Shown here in pieces: positions 46,726 to 54,652 of a stretch of DNA of 64,000 nt. Both the position numbers and the translations under genes were made by a program. Source of the DNA: Pseudomonas zanjanensis (GTDB lineage: Bacteria; Pseudomonadota; Gammaproteobacteria; Pseudomonadales; Pseudomonadaceae). The stretch's first letter is position 1, and each line of letters opens with the position of its first letter. Location: positions 744,001 to 808,000 of the forward strand of contig NZ_JABWRB020000001.1 of the NCBI RefSeq assembly GCF_014268745.2, given 5' to 3'. Below the pieces are notes generated by a model. That model was not told the DNA's origin, did not search any database, and worked only from the letters and a program-made list of their open reading frames with translations.

Positions 46726-46951
46726 TATAGTGCGCGCCGGCCTTTAGCCGGGCCGCGTCAAGGTAGCGCAATTCTCCGAAGTCAGCTTCGGTTGCATGTC
46801 CGCACAACGGATGCTTCCACGACGTTCTTTTTCCATTCATTCGTTTTCGCAAATCCCCGCCGACAAAGCAGCCAGGGCGACTCTTGAGTCTCAACACGGC
46901 ATGCGCAGCTTTGGAGCATGGGTCTTTGCGGATGCACTTAGAGGCAGACCC
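46726..46951 (+). promoter_or_regulatory. Promoter and long structured leader of the DEAD-box helicase gene
   Basis: A -10 TATAGT at 46726-46731 (no good -35) precedes a leader of about 215 bases. Local inverted repeats are visible: CGCCGGC-CTTTA-GCCGGGCC, CCGAAG-TCAG-CTTCGG and GACTC-TT-GAGTC. E. coli csdA (deaD) also has a long cold-regulated 5' leader. Confidence 0.55.
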
Positions 46952-48625
46952 ATGACCCAGGAAACCGGCGGCTTCGCCGCTTTTAATCTCAACCCGAACA
47001 TTCTTGCTGCCGTCACTGCGACCGGCTACGAAGAACCTTCGGCGATTCAGCAGCAATCGATCCCGATCATCATGGCCGGCCACGACATGATTGGCCAGGC
47101 GCAAACCGGTACGGGTAAAACCGCTGCGTTCGCCCTGCCGATCCTGCATCGCATCGATCCTGCCAAGCGCGAACCGCAAGCCCTGATCCTGGCGCCAACC
47201 CGTGAGTTGGCGCTGCAAGTAGCAACCGCTTTCGAAACCTACTCCAAGCAAATGCCTGGCGTTACCGTTGTGGCCGTTTACGGCGGCGCCCCGATGGGCC
47301 CACAACTGAAAGCCATCCGTAACGGCGCGCAAATCGTTGTCGCCACCCCGGGTCGTCTGTGCGACCACCTGCGTCGTGACGAAAAAGTCCTGGCTACCGT
47401 GAACCACCTGGTTCTCGACGAAGCCGACGAAATGCTCAAGCTGGGCTTCATGGATGACCTGGAAGTCATCTTCAAGGCCCTGCCAGCGACTCGCCAGACC
47501 GTATTGTTCTCGGCCACCCTGCCGCAATCGATCCGTGCCATTGCCGAGCGCCACCTGCGCGATCCGCAACACGTGAAGATCCAGACCAAGACCCAGACCG
47601 TCACCGCGATCGAACAGGCTCACCTGCTGGTTCACGCTGACCAGAAGACGTCCGCCGTTCTCAGCTTGCTGGAAGTGGAAGACTTCGACGCCCTGATCAT
47701 GTTCGTACGCACCAAGCAAGCGACCCTGGACCTGGCCAGCGCCCTGGAAGCCAAAGGCTACAAAGCCGCCGCGCTGAACGGTGACATTGCCCAGAACCAG
47801 CGTGAGCGCGTGATCGACTCCCTCAAGGATGGCCGCCTGGACATCGTTGTGGCGACCGACGTCGCGGCCCGTGGCCTGGACGTTCCGCGCATCACCCACG
47901 TATTCAACGTGGACATGCCGTACGATCCTGAGTCCTACGTTCACCGTATCGGCCGTACCGGCCGTGCCGGTCGCGAAGGCCGTGCGCTGCTGCTGGTCAC
48001 CCCGCGTGAGCGCCGCATGCTGCAAGTGATCGAGCGTGTGACTGGCCAGAAGGTGGCTGAAGTTCGCCTGCCGGACGCCCAGGCCGTTCTCGATGCCCGC
48101 ATCAAGAAACTGACCAACAGCCTGTCGCCACTGGTGGCTGACGCCGAATCGACCCACGGTGATCTGCTTGATCGCCTGACCGCCGACATCGGTTGCACCC
48201 CACGCGCCCTGGCCGCCGCACTGCTGCGCAAGGCCACCAATGGCCAAGCGCTGAACCTGGCTGCAATCGAGAAGGAACGTCCGCTGGTGCCGAACAACGC
48301 ACCGCGTGGCGATCGTCCTGAGCGCACCGGTGATCGTCCGGACCGTGGTGATCGCGAGCGTCGTGCACCGATCCCGCTGGCCGAAGGTCGTGCGCGCTGC
48401 CGTACTGCGCTGGGTGCCCGTGACGGCATCGCCGCCAAGAACCTGCTGGGTGCCATCCTCAACGAAGGTGGCCTGGCCCGCGAAGCGATCGGTCGCATCC
48501 AGGTGCGTGACAGCTTCAGCCTGGTAGAGCTGCCGGAAGATGGTCTGGAGAAGTTGCTGACCAAGTTGAAAGACACCCGCGTGGCTGGCAAGCAGCTCAA
48601 GCTGCGTCGCTACCGCGAAGATTGA
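46952..48625 (+). CDS. DEAD-box ATP-dependent RNA helicase (DeaD/CsdA type)
   Basis: A 557-residue helicase. Q-motif GYEEPSAIQQQSIP, Walker A AQTGTGKT, PTRELALQ, DEAD (residues about 157-160), SAT and HRIGRTGRAGR are all present. An Arg/Asp-rich linker (RGDRPERTGDRPDRGDRERR) and a C-terminal RNA-binding domain (GIAAKNLLGAILNEGG, KQLKLRRYRED) place it with DeaD/CsdA, which assists ribosome assembly and mRNA turnover, mainly in the cold. The start at 46952 is chosen over longer frames because conserved sequence begins there. Confidence 0.95.
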   Translation: MTQETGGFAAFNLNPNILAAVTATGYEEPSAIQQQSIPIIMAGHDMIGQAQTGTGKTAAFALPILHRIDPAKREPQALILAPTRELALQVATAFETYSKQMPGVTVVAVYGGAPMGPQLKAIRNGAQIVVATPGRLCDHLRRDEKVLATVNHLVLDEADEMLKLGFMDDLEVIFKALPATRQTVLFSATLPQSIRAIAERHLRDPQHVKIQTKTQTVTAIEQAHLLVHADQKTSAVLSLLEVEDFDALIMFVRTKQATLDLASALEAKGYKAAALNGDIAQNQRERVIDSLKDGRLDIVVATDVAARGLDVPRITHVFNVDMPYDPESYVHRIGRTGRAGREGRALLLVTPRERRMLQVIERVTGQKVAEVRLPDAQAVLDARIKKLTNSLSPLVADAESTHGDLLDRLTADIGCTPRALAAALLRKATNGQALNLAAIEKERPLVPNNAPRGDRPERTGDRPDRGDRERRAPIPLAEGRARCRTALGARDGIAAKNLLGAILNEGGLAREAIGRIQVRDSFSLVELPEDGLEKLLTKLKDTRVAGKQLKLRRYRED

Positions 48626-48654
48626 TCGGCCCTTGGGCTGATTGATCGAACATG

Positions 48655-48685
48655 AAAAATCCCCGACTGGTTCGGGGATTTTTTT
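48655..48685 (+). terminator. Terminator after the helicase gene
   Basis: AAAAATCCCCGA, short loop, TCGGGGATTTTTTT. Confidence 0.94.
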
Positions 48686-48730
48686 CGCCTGTCGTTTGGG
48701 GCTCCTTCAGGGGGAGTGGTGTGGACGCCA

Positions 48731-48806
48731 ATCGCGAGCAGGCTCGCTCCCACACTGGACTTCGGCGCTCACCAAACCCCTGTGGGAGCGAGCCTGCTCG
48801 CGATTG
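48731..48806. repeat. REP pair (GAGCCTGCTCGCGATT type)
   Basis: Inverted arms AATCGCGAGCAGGCTCGCTC and GGGAGCGAGCCTGCTCGCGA. Confidence 0.9.
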
Positions 48807-48821
48807 AAGCGACGCGGTCCA

Positions 48822-49589
48822 TCATTCGAACCGATAGATGTCCATCCCCAGCGTCCCCATGGTGAACCCCCCATGGGCAACACTGAATTTCCCACCCGCA
48901 CCCCGGGCAAAATACAGCGGCAGCAAGTGCTCGTCGCTGGGGTGGCTGCGCACGGCATTGGGCGCCTGGCGGCGGTAGTCGTGCAAGGCGGTCTCGTCGT
49001 TGGCTGTCAGTTGCTCGACCATCCAATCGCGAAAGGCCTTGGCCCAGGGCTCGATACTGTCAGGGCCGGCATTCCAGTCCAGGTCGCGCAGGTTGTGGGT
49101 GATGCTGCCGGAGCCGATCAGCAAGACGCCTTCGTGGCGCAGGCTCGCCAAGGCCTGGCCCACCTGGGTCTGTAACACCGGCCCCTGGCGACTAGGCAGG
49201 GAAACCTGTACCACCGGGATGTCGGCGTCGGGGTACATCAACGACAATGGCACCCAGACGCCATGGTCGGACGGCCGTTGAGGGTCGAGGCGTGTCGGCA
49301 GGTGCGCGGCGTTGAGCATGTCTGCGACTTGCATCGCCAGTTGTGGATTGCCTGGCGCGGGGTATTGCACTTCATACAGCGCCGGTGGAAAACCGCCGAA
49401 GTCGTGCCAGGTGCGCGGTTGCGGGTTGGCGCTGACCAGCAGGTCATTGCTTTCCCAGTGGGCGGAGACGATGACGATGGCCTTGGGCTTGGGCAATTGA
49501 GCGGCAAGGCTGGCCAGCGCCGGGCCGCTGGCGCCGGGCTCCAGGGCGAGCATCGGTGAGCCATGGGAGATAAACAGGCTGGGCAGCAT
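48822..49589 (-). CDS. DODA-type class III extradiol dioxygenase (YgiD-like)
   Basis: A 255-residue non-haem iron or zinc dioxygenase. Conserved histidines occur in LFISHGSPML, IVSAHWES, GSGSITHNLRD and SDEHLLPLY, as in the 4,5-DOPA extradiol dioxygenase family that includes E. coli YgiD. The physiological catechol is unknown. It is divergent from tpm, with a 100-base AT-rich region between them. Confidence 0.9.
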   Translation of the reverse strand: MLPSLFISHGSPMLALEPGASGPALASLAAQLPKPKAIVIVSAHWESNDLLVSANPQPRTWHDFGGFPPALYEVQYPAPGNPQLAMQVADMLNAAHLPTRLDPQRPSDHGVWVPLSLMYPDADIPVVQVSLPSRQGPVLQTQVGQALASLRHEGVLLIGSGSITHNLRDLDWNAGPDSIEPWAKAFRDWMVEQLTANDETALHDYRRQAPNAVRSHPSDEHLLPLYFARGAGGKFSVAHGGFTMGTLGMDIYRFE

Positions 49590-49691
49590 GGACGGACTCC
49601 TGAGCGTTAAGATGGGTCATCTTCCGTCAGGTCTATGATCTAAATCTAATATAAGTTTTAGCCCGTTTTGATCGATTTTTTGGAGTGAATC

Positions 49692-50345
49692 ATGGAGCCC
49701 GAGTTTTGGCACAAGCGCTGGTCATCGAACCAGATCGGTTTTCACTTGCCGGAGGTGAACCCCTACCTGCAACGGTTCTGGCCGCAGCTGGGATTGGCCC
49801 AGGGCAGTCGGGTGCTGGTGCCGCTGTGTGGGAAAAGCCTGGATCTGTTGTGGCTTGCCGATCAGGGGTATTCGGTGTTGGGGGTGGAGTTGTCGGAAAA
49901 AGCTGCGGCTGATTTTTTCCTTGAACATCAGCTTGAGCCGAGCATCAGTGAAGAGGGCGCGTTCAAAGTCTTTCGGTCCGGTGATATCGAAATTCGCTGC
50001 GGTGATTTTTTTGCCCTGGAGCCGGAGGATGTGGCCGATTGCACGGCGCTGTATGACCGTGCGGCGTTGATTGCCTTGCCGGTGCCGATGCGGGAACGGT
50101 ACGCGACTCATCTGCAAAAGATCTTGCCAAACGGCGTCGGATTGTTGATTACCCTGGATTACAACCAGGACGAAATGCCGGGTCCACCTTTCTCCGTGGG
50201 AAATGATGAGGTGCAGCGGCTGCTGGGGAATGGCTGGCGGCTGGAAGTCTTGCAGGAGCAGGATGTGCTTGGGGAGAGCTGGAAGTTCTTGCAGGCGGGT
50301 GTGAAGAGGCTGGATGAGCGGGTGTATCGGATTTTCGGCCGTTGA
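49692..50345 (+). CDS. tpm: Thiopurine S-methyltransferase
   Basis: A 217-residue SAM-dependent methyltransferase. The N-terminal signature [14 protein letters not shown], motif [21 protein letters not shown] and [16 protein letters not shown] are diagnostic of the Tpm family. In Pseudomonas the enzyme methylates thiopurines and also selenium and tellurium oxyanions, giving tellurite tolerance. TTGGAGTGA precedes the ATG. It is convergent with htpX, with a shared terminator between. Confidence 0.96.
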   Translation: MEPEFWHKRWSSNQIGFHLPEVNPYLQRFWPQLGLAQGSRVLVPLCGKSLDLLWLADQGYSVLGVELSEKAAADFFLEHQLEPSISEEGAFKVFRSGDIEIRCGDFFALEPEDVADCTALYDRAALIALPVPMRERYATHLQKILPNGVGLLITLDYNQDEMPGPPFSVGNDEVQRLLGNGWRLEVLQEQDVLGESWKFLQAGVKRLDERVYRIFGR

Positions 50346-50396
50346 TGTGTTGGCTGGGATGGCGTCAGGTCGGCAGTACGCAAATGAGCAGACAAG

Positions 50397-50427
50397 AAAA
50401 AGCCCGCATTACAGCGGGCTTTCTTTT
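50397..50427. terminator. Terminator between tpm and htpX
   Basis: AAAAAGCCCGC, six-base loop, GCGGGCTTTCTTTT. The A run on the left could also terminate htpX on the other strand. Confidence 0.9.
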
Positions 50428-50437
50428 GAGTTACCTA

Positions 50438-51325
50438 TCAGCCCCGACGACGAAGTGCGTCAATACGCTCTTCCAGCGGCGGGTGGCTCATGAACATGCG
50501 AGCCAGGCCCTGCTTGATGCCGCCGTTGATGCCAAAGGCATTCAGGGTGTCTGGCATGTGCACCGGCAGGCCTTGCTCGGCGCGCAGGCGCTGCAGGGCG
50601 CCGATCATGGCGCTGGTGCCGGCCAGGCGCGCACCGGCGTCGTCGGCGCGGAACTCGCGTTTGCGCGAGAACCACATGACGATGGCGCTGGCGAGGATGC
50701 CCAGTACCAGCTCGGCGAAGATGGTCGCCACGTAGTAGGCGATGCCCTGGCCTTCTTCGTTCTTGAAGATCACCTTGTCGACGAAGTTACCGATGATCCG
50801 GGCGAAGAACATCACGAAGGTGTTCACCACGCCCTGGATCAACGCCAGGGTCACCATGTCGCCGTTGGCGACGTGGCCGATCTCGTGGGCCAGCACGGCC
50901 TTGACTTCATCGGGCGAGAACCGCTCGAGCAAGCCCTGGCTGACGGCAACCAGGGCGTCGTTCTTGTTCCAGCCGGTGGCGAAGGCGTTGGCCTCGTAGG
51001 CCGGGAAGATACCGACTTCCGGCATCTTGATACCGGCTTCGCGGGACAACTGCTCTACTGTCTGCAACAGCCATTGTTCGTGACGCGTGCGCGGCTGGCT
51101 GATGATCTGGGTGCCGGTGCTCATCTTCGCCATCCACTTGGAGATGAACAGCGAGAACAGGGAACCAGCGAAACCGAACACCGCACAGAAGATCAGCAGC
51201 TGAGTGAGGTTGAGGTCAACCCCATTGGCCGCCATGAACCCGTTGAAGCCGAAGAGGCTCAGGGTGATGCTGGCAATCAGCACGACCGCCAGGTTAGTGG
51301 CCAAGAACAGCAGGATGCGCATCAT
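50438..51325 (-). CDS. htpX: HtpX, membrane zinc metalloprotease
   Basis: A 295-residue inner-membrane M48 protease. Two N-terminal helices precede the zinc motif HEIGH (in [13 protein letters not shown]), then two further helices and a downstream glutamate. HtpX works with FtsH in degrading misfolded membrane proteins and is stress-induced in E. coli. The C-terminus ([15 protein letters not shown]) is typical. A good sigma-70-like promoter lies about 46 bases upstream; no sigma-32 box was found. Confidence 0.96.
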   Translation of the reverse strand: MMRILLFLATNLAVVLIASITLSLFGFNGFMAANGVDLNLTQLLIFCAVFGFAGSLFSLFISKWMAKMSTGTQIISQPRTRHEQWLLQTVEQLSREAGIKMPEVGIFPAYEANAFATGWNKNDALVAVSQGLLERFSPDEVKAVLAHEIGHVANGDMVTLALIQGVVNTFVMFFARIIGNFVDKVIFKNEEGQGIAYYVATIFAELVLGILASAIVMWFSRKREFRADDAGARLAGTSAMIGALQRLRAEQGLPVHMPDTLNAFGINGGIKQGLARMFMSHPPLEERIDALRRRG

Positions 51326-51370
51326 GGTTGTGAAAATCTCCTCATGCTAAAGATGTAGCGTTATGCGGGG

Positions 51371-51399
51371 TATATAAGGTGCTGCCGCAGGCTATTCAA
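51371..51399 (-). promoter_or_regulatory. Predicted htpX promoter
   Basis: On the minus strand TTGAAT (51399-51394), 17-base spacer, TATATA (51376-51371). Confidence 0.65.
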
Positions 51400-51592
51400 C
51401 TCGCCGACTATTTCAAACTGTGTCCTACAGCCGTCCTAAATGTTTGAAAGACTTTTCTGAAAGTGACAAGGGAAAAGAAATGCGCTGCCTGCGCCCCGTG
51501 AACGTTGAGCCCCGCTGCACGTTGGCCGTCCTGCACCGAGTGTAGAAGGCCCGACGAAACCGGCCCGAACGGATATGTTGCTGAATCAAACA
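51400..51592. other. Intergenic region between the htpX promoter and the alaA terminator
   Basis: About 190 bases with no gene or repeat visible; GC-rich in the second half. The minus-strand htpX gene starts to its left and the alaA gene ends to its right. Confidence 0.6.
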
Positions 51593-51620
51593 GCGTGCGA
51601 GGTGAGGACGCCTCGCACGC
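51593..51620 (-). terminator. Hairpin after alaA
   Basis: GCGTGCGAGG pairs perfectly with CCTCGCACGC around an eight-base loop, nine bases past the stop codon. Only a weak T run follows on the minus strand. Confidence 0.7.
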
Positions 51621-51628
51621 AGTCCGGC

Positions 51629-52840
51629 TTATTGACGGTAGGACTTTAGGAAGTTGCCGATCCGGCCAATGGCCTGGTCGAGGTCATCGACCCGCGGCAG
51701 CGTCACGACGCGGAAGTGGTCCGGCCATGGCCAGTTGAACGCCGTACCCTGGACCACCAGCAGCTTTTCGGACAGCAGCAGGTCGAGGACGAATTTTTCA
51801 TCGTTGTGGATCGGGCAGACCTTCGGGTCGATCCGTGGGAAGGCATACAGCGCGCCCATGGGCTTGACACAACTGACGCCGGGGATGTCGTTGAGCAATT
51901 CCCAGGTGCGATTGCGTTGTTCCAGCAGCCGGCCCTGGGGCAGGACCAGGTCGTTGATGCTTTGGTAGCCGCCCAGTGCCGTCTGGATCGCGTGCTGGCT
52001 CGGCACGTTGGCACACAGGCGCATGTTGGCCAGCATGTCGATGCCTTCGATGTAGCTCTGGGCATGGTGCTTGGGCCCGGAAATGGCGATCCAGCCGGAG
52101 CGGAAACCGGCAACCCGATAGGATTTGGACAGGCCGTTGAAGGTCAGGCACAGCAGGTCCGGCGCCAGGGATGCGGTGCACACGTGCACGGCGTCGTCGT
52201 AGAGGATCTTGTCGTAGATCTCGTCGGAGAACACCACCAGGTTGTGCTGGCGGGCCAGTTCCAGCATGCCCAGCAACACTTCCCTGGAGTACACGGCGCC
52301 GGTCGGGTTGTTCGGGTTGATGATCACCAGGGCCTTGGTGTTCGGGGTGATCTTGGCCTTGATGTCCGCCAGGTCGGGGAACCAGTTGGCCTGTTCGTCG
52401 CACAGGTAATGCACCGGGTTGCCGCCGGAAAGGCTTACGGCAGCGGTCCACAGCGGATAATCCGGTGCCGGCACCAGTACTTCGTCGCCGTTGTTGAGCA
52501 GGGCCTGCATGGACATCACGATCAGCTCGGACACGCCGTTGCCCAGGTAGATGTCCTCGATGCCGATCCCTTCGACCTGCTTTTGCTGGTAATACTGCAT
52601 TACGGCCTTGCGCGCGCTGAACAGGCCCTTGGAGTCGCTGTAGCCCTGGGCGGTCGGCAGGTTGCGGATGACGTCCTGGAGGATTTCATCGGGCGCTTCG
52701 AAACCAAAGGGGGCCGGGTTGCCGATGTTCAGCTTGAGGATGCGATGGCCTTCCTCTTCCAGGCGTTTGGCGTGCTTGAGCACCGGGCCGCGAATGTCGT
52801 AGCAGACGTTGGCGAGCTTGTTCGATTTGCTGACCTGCAT
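51629..52840 (-). CDS. alaA: AlaA-type pyridoxal phosphate-dependent aminotransferase
   Basis: A 403-residue class I aminotransferase. The PLP lysine is Lys239 in LSKSYRVAGFRSGW; IINPNNPTGAVYSREVL and DEIYDKILYD give the cofactor ring contacts. Close to E. coli AlaA (405 residues), which makes alanine from pyruvate and glutamate. The ATG at 52840 begins the conserved MQVSKSNKLANVCYDIRGPV. It is divergent from msrB. Confidence 0.93.
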   Translation of the reverse strand: MQVSKSNKLANVCYDIRGPVLKHAKRLEEEGHRILKLNIGNPAPFGFEAPDEILQDVIRNLPTAQGYSDSKGLFSARKAVMQYYQQKQVEGIGIEDIYLGNGVSELIVMSMQALLNNGDEVLVPAPDYPLWTAAVSLSGGNPVHYLCDEQANWFPDLADIKAKITPNTKALVIINPNNPTGAVYSREVLLGMLELARQHNLVVFSDEIYDKILYDDAVHVCTASLAPDLLCLTFNGLSKSYRVAGFRSGWIAISGPKHHAQSYIEGIDMLANMRLCANVPSQHAIQTALGGYQSINDLVLPQGRLLEQRNRTWELLNDIPGVSCVKPMGALYAFPRIDPKVCPIHNDEKFVLDLLLSEKLLVVQGTAFNWPWPDHFRVVTLPRVDDLDQAIGRIGNFLKSYRQ

Positions 52841-53005
52841 GGCGATGTGTTCCCGAAAATGAACGATCCAGGCGGCGTGTGAACTACCGTACTGGGGATC
52901 CTGCGTCTGTGCCCAGGCCTGACGCGGTATAGGCGCCACAATCCGTTTGAATGCGCATGACGTGACTGCCAGACTGGCGTCTGACGAGGCGCAATCATAC
53001 GTGCC

Positions 53006-53041
53006 GCCCGATCTGCGGAAAAGCGTCGGATCGGGCTTTTT
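53006..53041 (+). terminator. Intrinsic terminator inside the msrB leader
   Basis: GCCCGATC (53006-53013) pairs with GATCGGGC (53029-53036), 15-base loop, then five T. It ends about 20 bases before the msrB ATG and points toward msrB. No plus-strand gene lies upstream for it to end. Confidence 0.8.
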
Positions 53042-53060
53042 CAATTGCCGAGGTAGGACG

Positions 53061-53453
53061 ATGGAAAAGTTGCAGAAAACCCTTGAAGAATGGCGCGCCA
53101 TGCTCGACCCGGAGCAGTACAACGTCTGTCGGTTGAAGGGCACCGAGCGGCCATTCTCCGGTAAATACAACGAAACCAAGACTGACGGTGTGTACCACTG
53201 CATCTGCTGCAACGAGCCGCTGTTCGATTCGAAGACCAAATTCGATTCGGGCTGTGGCTGGCCGAGTTTCTACGCGCCGATCGAAGGCAGCGCGGTGGTA
53301 GAGGTAAGGGACGTCAGCCACGGCATGATCCGCACCGAGGTGGTCTGCGCCCAATGCGATGCCCACCTGGGCCATGTCTTCCCCGACGGCCCGCCGCCTA
53401 CGGGGTTGCGGTACTGCATCAATTCGGTGTGCCTGGACCTGGTCCCCCGGTAG
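53061..53453 (+). CDS. msrB: Peptide methionine-R-sulfoxide reductase MsrB
   Basis: A 130-residue repair enzyme. It has two zinc CxxC pairs (Cys47/Cys50 and Cys96/Cys99), GCGWPSF with Cys65, and the catalytic Cys119 in RYCINS. It reduces the R form of methionine sulfoxide in proteins. The ATG at 53061 follows GAGGTAGGA. It starts right after a terminator-like hairpin, which suggests attenuation. The gpx-ospR pair follows, giving a local oxidative-repair group. Confidence 0.96.
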   Translation: MEKLQKTLEEWRAMLDPEQYNVCRLKGTERPFSGKYNETKTDGVYHCICCNEPLFDSKTKFDSGCGWPSFYAPIEGSAVVEVRDVSHGMIRTEVVCAQCDAHLGHVFPDGPPPTGLRYCINSVCLDLVPR

Positions 53454-53474
53454 GGCCTGTTCACCACGACCCCT

Positions 53475-53604
53475 GTGGCGAGGGAGCTTGCTCCCGCTGG
53501 GCGGCGCAGCCGCCCCAAAACGGCTTGGCGCGGTTTTTCAAGAAGACCGTGTCGGCCGGTTTACGACGGCTGCGCCGCCGAGCGGGAGCAAGCTCCCTCG
53601 CCAC
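53475..53604. repeat. REP pair (GTGGCGAGGGAGCTTGCTCC type)
   Basis: Inverted copies between msrB and gpx. Confidence 0.9.
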
Positions 53605-53638
53605 AGAGTCCCGTAGGTTCTCAAGGCCGTGGGGCGAA

Positions 53639-53664
53639 CAATTAGATTGCATACAATTTAATTG
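53639..53664. promoter_or_regulatory. Predicted OspR operator ahead of gpx
   Basis: A 26-base dyad: CAATTA and ATTG on the left, CAAT and TAATTG on the right, all centred on the same point (53651-53652). It lies 45 bases before the gpx ATG. The AT-rich symmetric form fits MarR-type regulators, and ospR is in the same transcript. Confidence 0.6.
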
Positions 53665-53708
53665 CTCGCTATCTTCTGCGTCCTCTTCTTCCAATCCGGA
53701 GTCTTGCC

Positions 53709-54194
53709 ATGAGCGACAACCTGCTGAGCATCCCGTGCACCACCATCAAGGGTGAGCAAAAGACCCTCGCTGATTTCGCCGGCAAGGCTGTGCTGGTGGT
53801 CAACACGGCCAGCCAGTGCGGATTTACCCCGCAGTACAAAGGGCTGGAGGCGTTGTGGCAGACCTACAAGGACCAGGGCCTGGTGGTACTGGGCTTTCCC
53901 TGCAACCAGTTCGGCAAGCAAGAGCCGGGCAATGAAGGGGCGATCACCGAGTTCTGCGAACTGAATTTCGGCGTGAGTTTTCCCCTGTTCAAGAAAGTCG
54001 AAGTCAACGGCGCCAACGCCCATCCACTGTTCGTCCAGCTTAAACAGCGGGCCCCTGGCGTGCTGGGGTCCAAAGGCATCAAGTGGAATTTCACCAAGTT
54101 CCTGATCGGCAAGGACGGCCAGGTGGTCAAGCGTTTTGCCCCGACCACCAAACCCCAGGACCTGACCGGCGAGATCGAAGCACTGCTCAAATGA
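53709..54194 (+). CDS. gpx: Glutathione peroxidase family protein
   Basis: A 161-residue peroxidase. The active cysteine is Cys37 (NTASQCGFTPQYKGLEAL), in the place of selenocysteine, with LGFPCNQFGKQEPG and WNFTKFLIG completing the catalytic tetrad. Such non-seleno enzymes usually use thioredoxin. The stop codon overlaps the start of ospR by four bases (ATGA). In P. aeruginosa the equivalent gene is repressed by OspR. Confidence 0.95.
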   Translation: MSDNLLSIPCTTIKGEQKTLADFAGKAVLVVNTASQCGFTPQYKGLEALWQTYKDQGLVVLGFPCNQFGKQEPGNEGAITEFCELNFGVSFPLFKKVEVNGANAHPLFVQLKQRAPGVLGSKGIKWNFTKFLIGKDGQVVKRFAPTTKPQDLTGEIEALLK

Positions 54195-54652
54195 ATGATC
54201 TGTCAGCCGATTCGTTGAAGCTCGACAGCCAGTTGTGCTTCAAGCTGTACGCCGCTTCCCGTGCGGTGATCCGTGGCTACAAGCCGATGCTCGATCAACT
54301 TGGCCTGACCTATCCGCAATACCTGGCGATGCTGGTGTTGTGGGAGTGGCAGGACACGGCCCCGCCACAGCCGACGGTCAAGGCCCTGGGTGAGCGTTTG
54401 CTGCTGGATTCCGGCACGCTGACGCCGCTGCTCAAGCGCCTGGAGCAGTTGGACCTGGTCCAGCGCCAGCGTTCAGCCCGGGACGAGCGGGAGGTGCACT
54501 TGAGCCTGTCGGCTGCGGGGCGCGCCTTGCGCGAGCAGGTCGGCCCGCTCAAGGCCCGCCTGTTGTGCGACAGCGGTGTCGATCTGGACCGCCTGGGCGC
54601 GTTGCGAGACGGTCTCGATCATTTGCTGGGCCAGATCAAAGCGCTGACGTAG
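54191..54652 (+). CDS. ospR: OspR-like MarR-family oxidative stress regulator
   Basis: A 153-residue MarR protein paralogous to the OhrR in this window. The N-terminal reactive cysteine is Cys16 (DSQLCFKLYAASRAV), and the DNA-binding winged helix is GERLLLDSGTLTPLLKRLEQ. P. aeruginosa OspR represses its neighbour gpx and responds to oxidants. The start overlaps gpx by four bases, so the two are translated together. The 3' end overlaps the convergent hybrid kinase gene by 17 bases. Confidence 0.92.
   Translation: MNDLSADSLKLDSQLCFKLYAASRAVIRGYKPMLDQLGLTYPQYLAMLVLWEWQDTAPPQPTVKALGERLLLDSGTLTPLLKRLEQLDLVQRQRSARDEREVHLSLSAAGRALREQVGPLKARLLCDSGVDLDRLGALRDGLDHLLGQIKALT

Noticed and set aside
51371..51420. 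A sigma-32 heat-shock promoter for htpX
   Set aside because: A CCCCGCAT stretch is present but its distance from TTGAAT is too long; sigma-70 spacing fits exactly.
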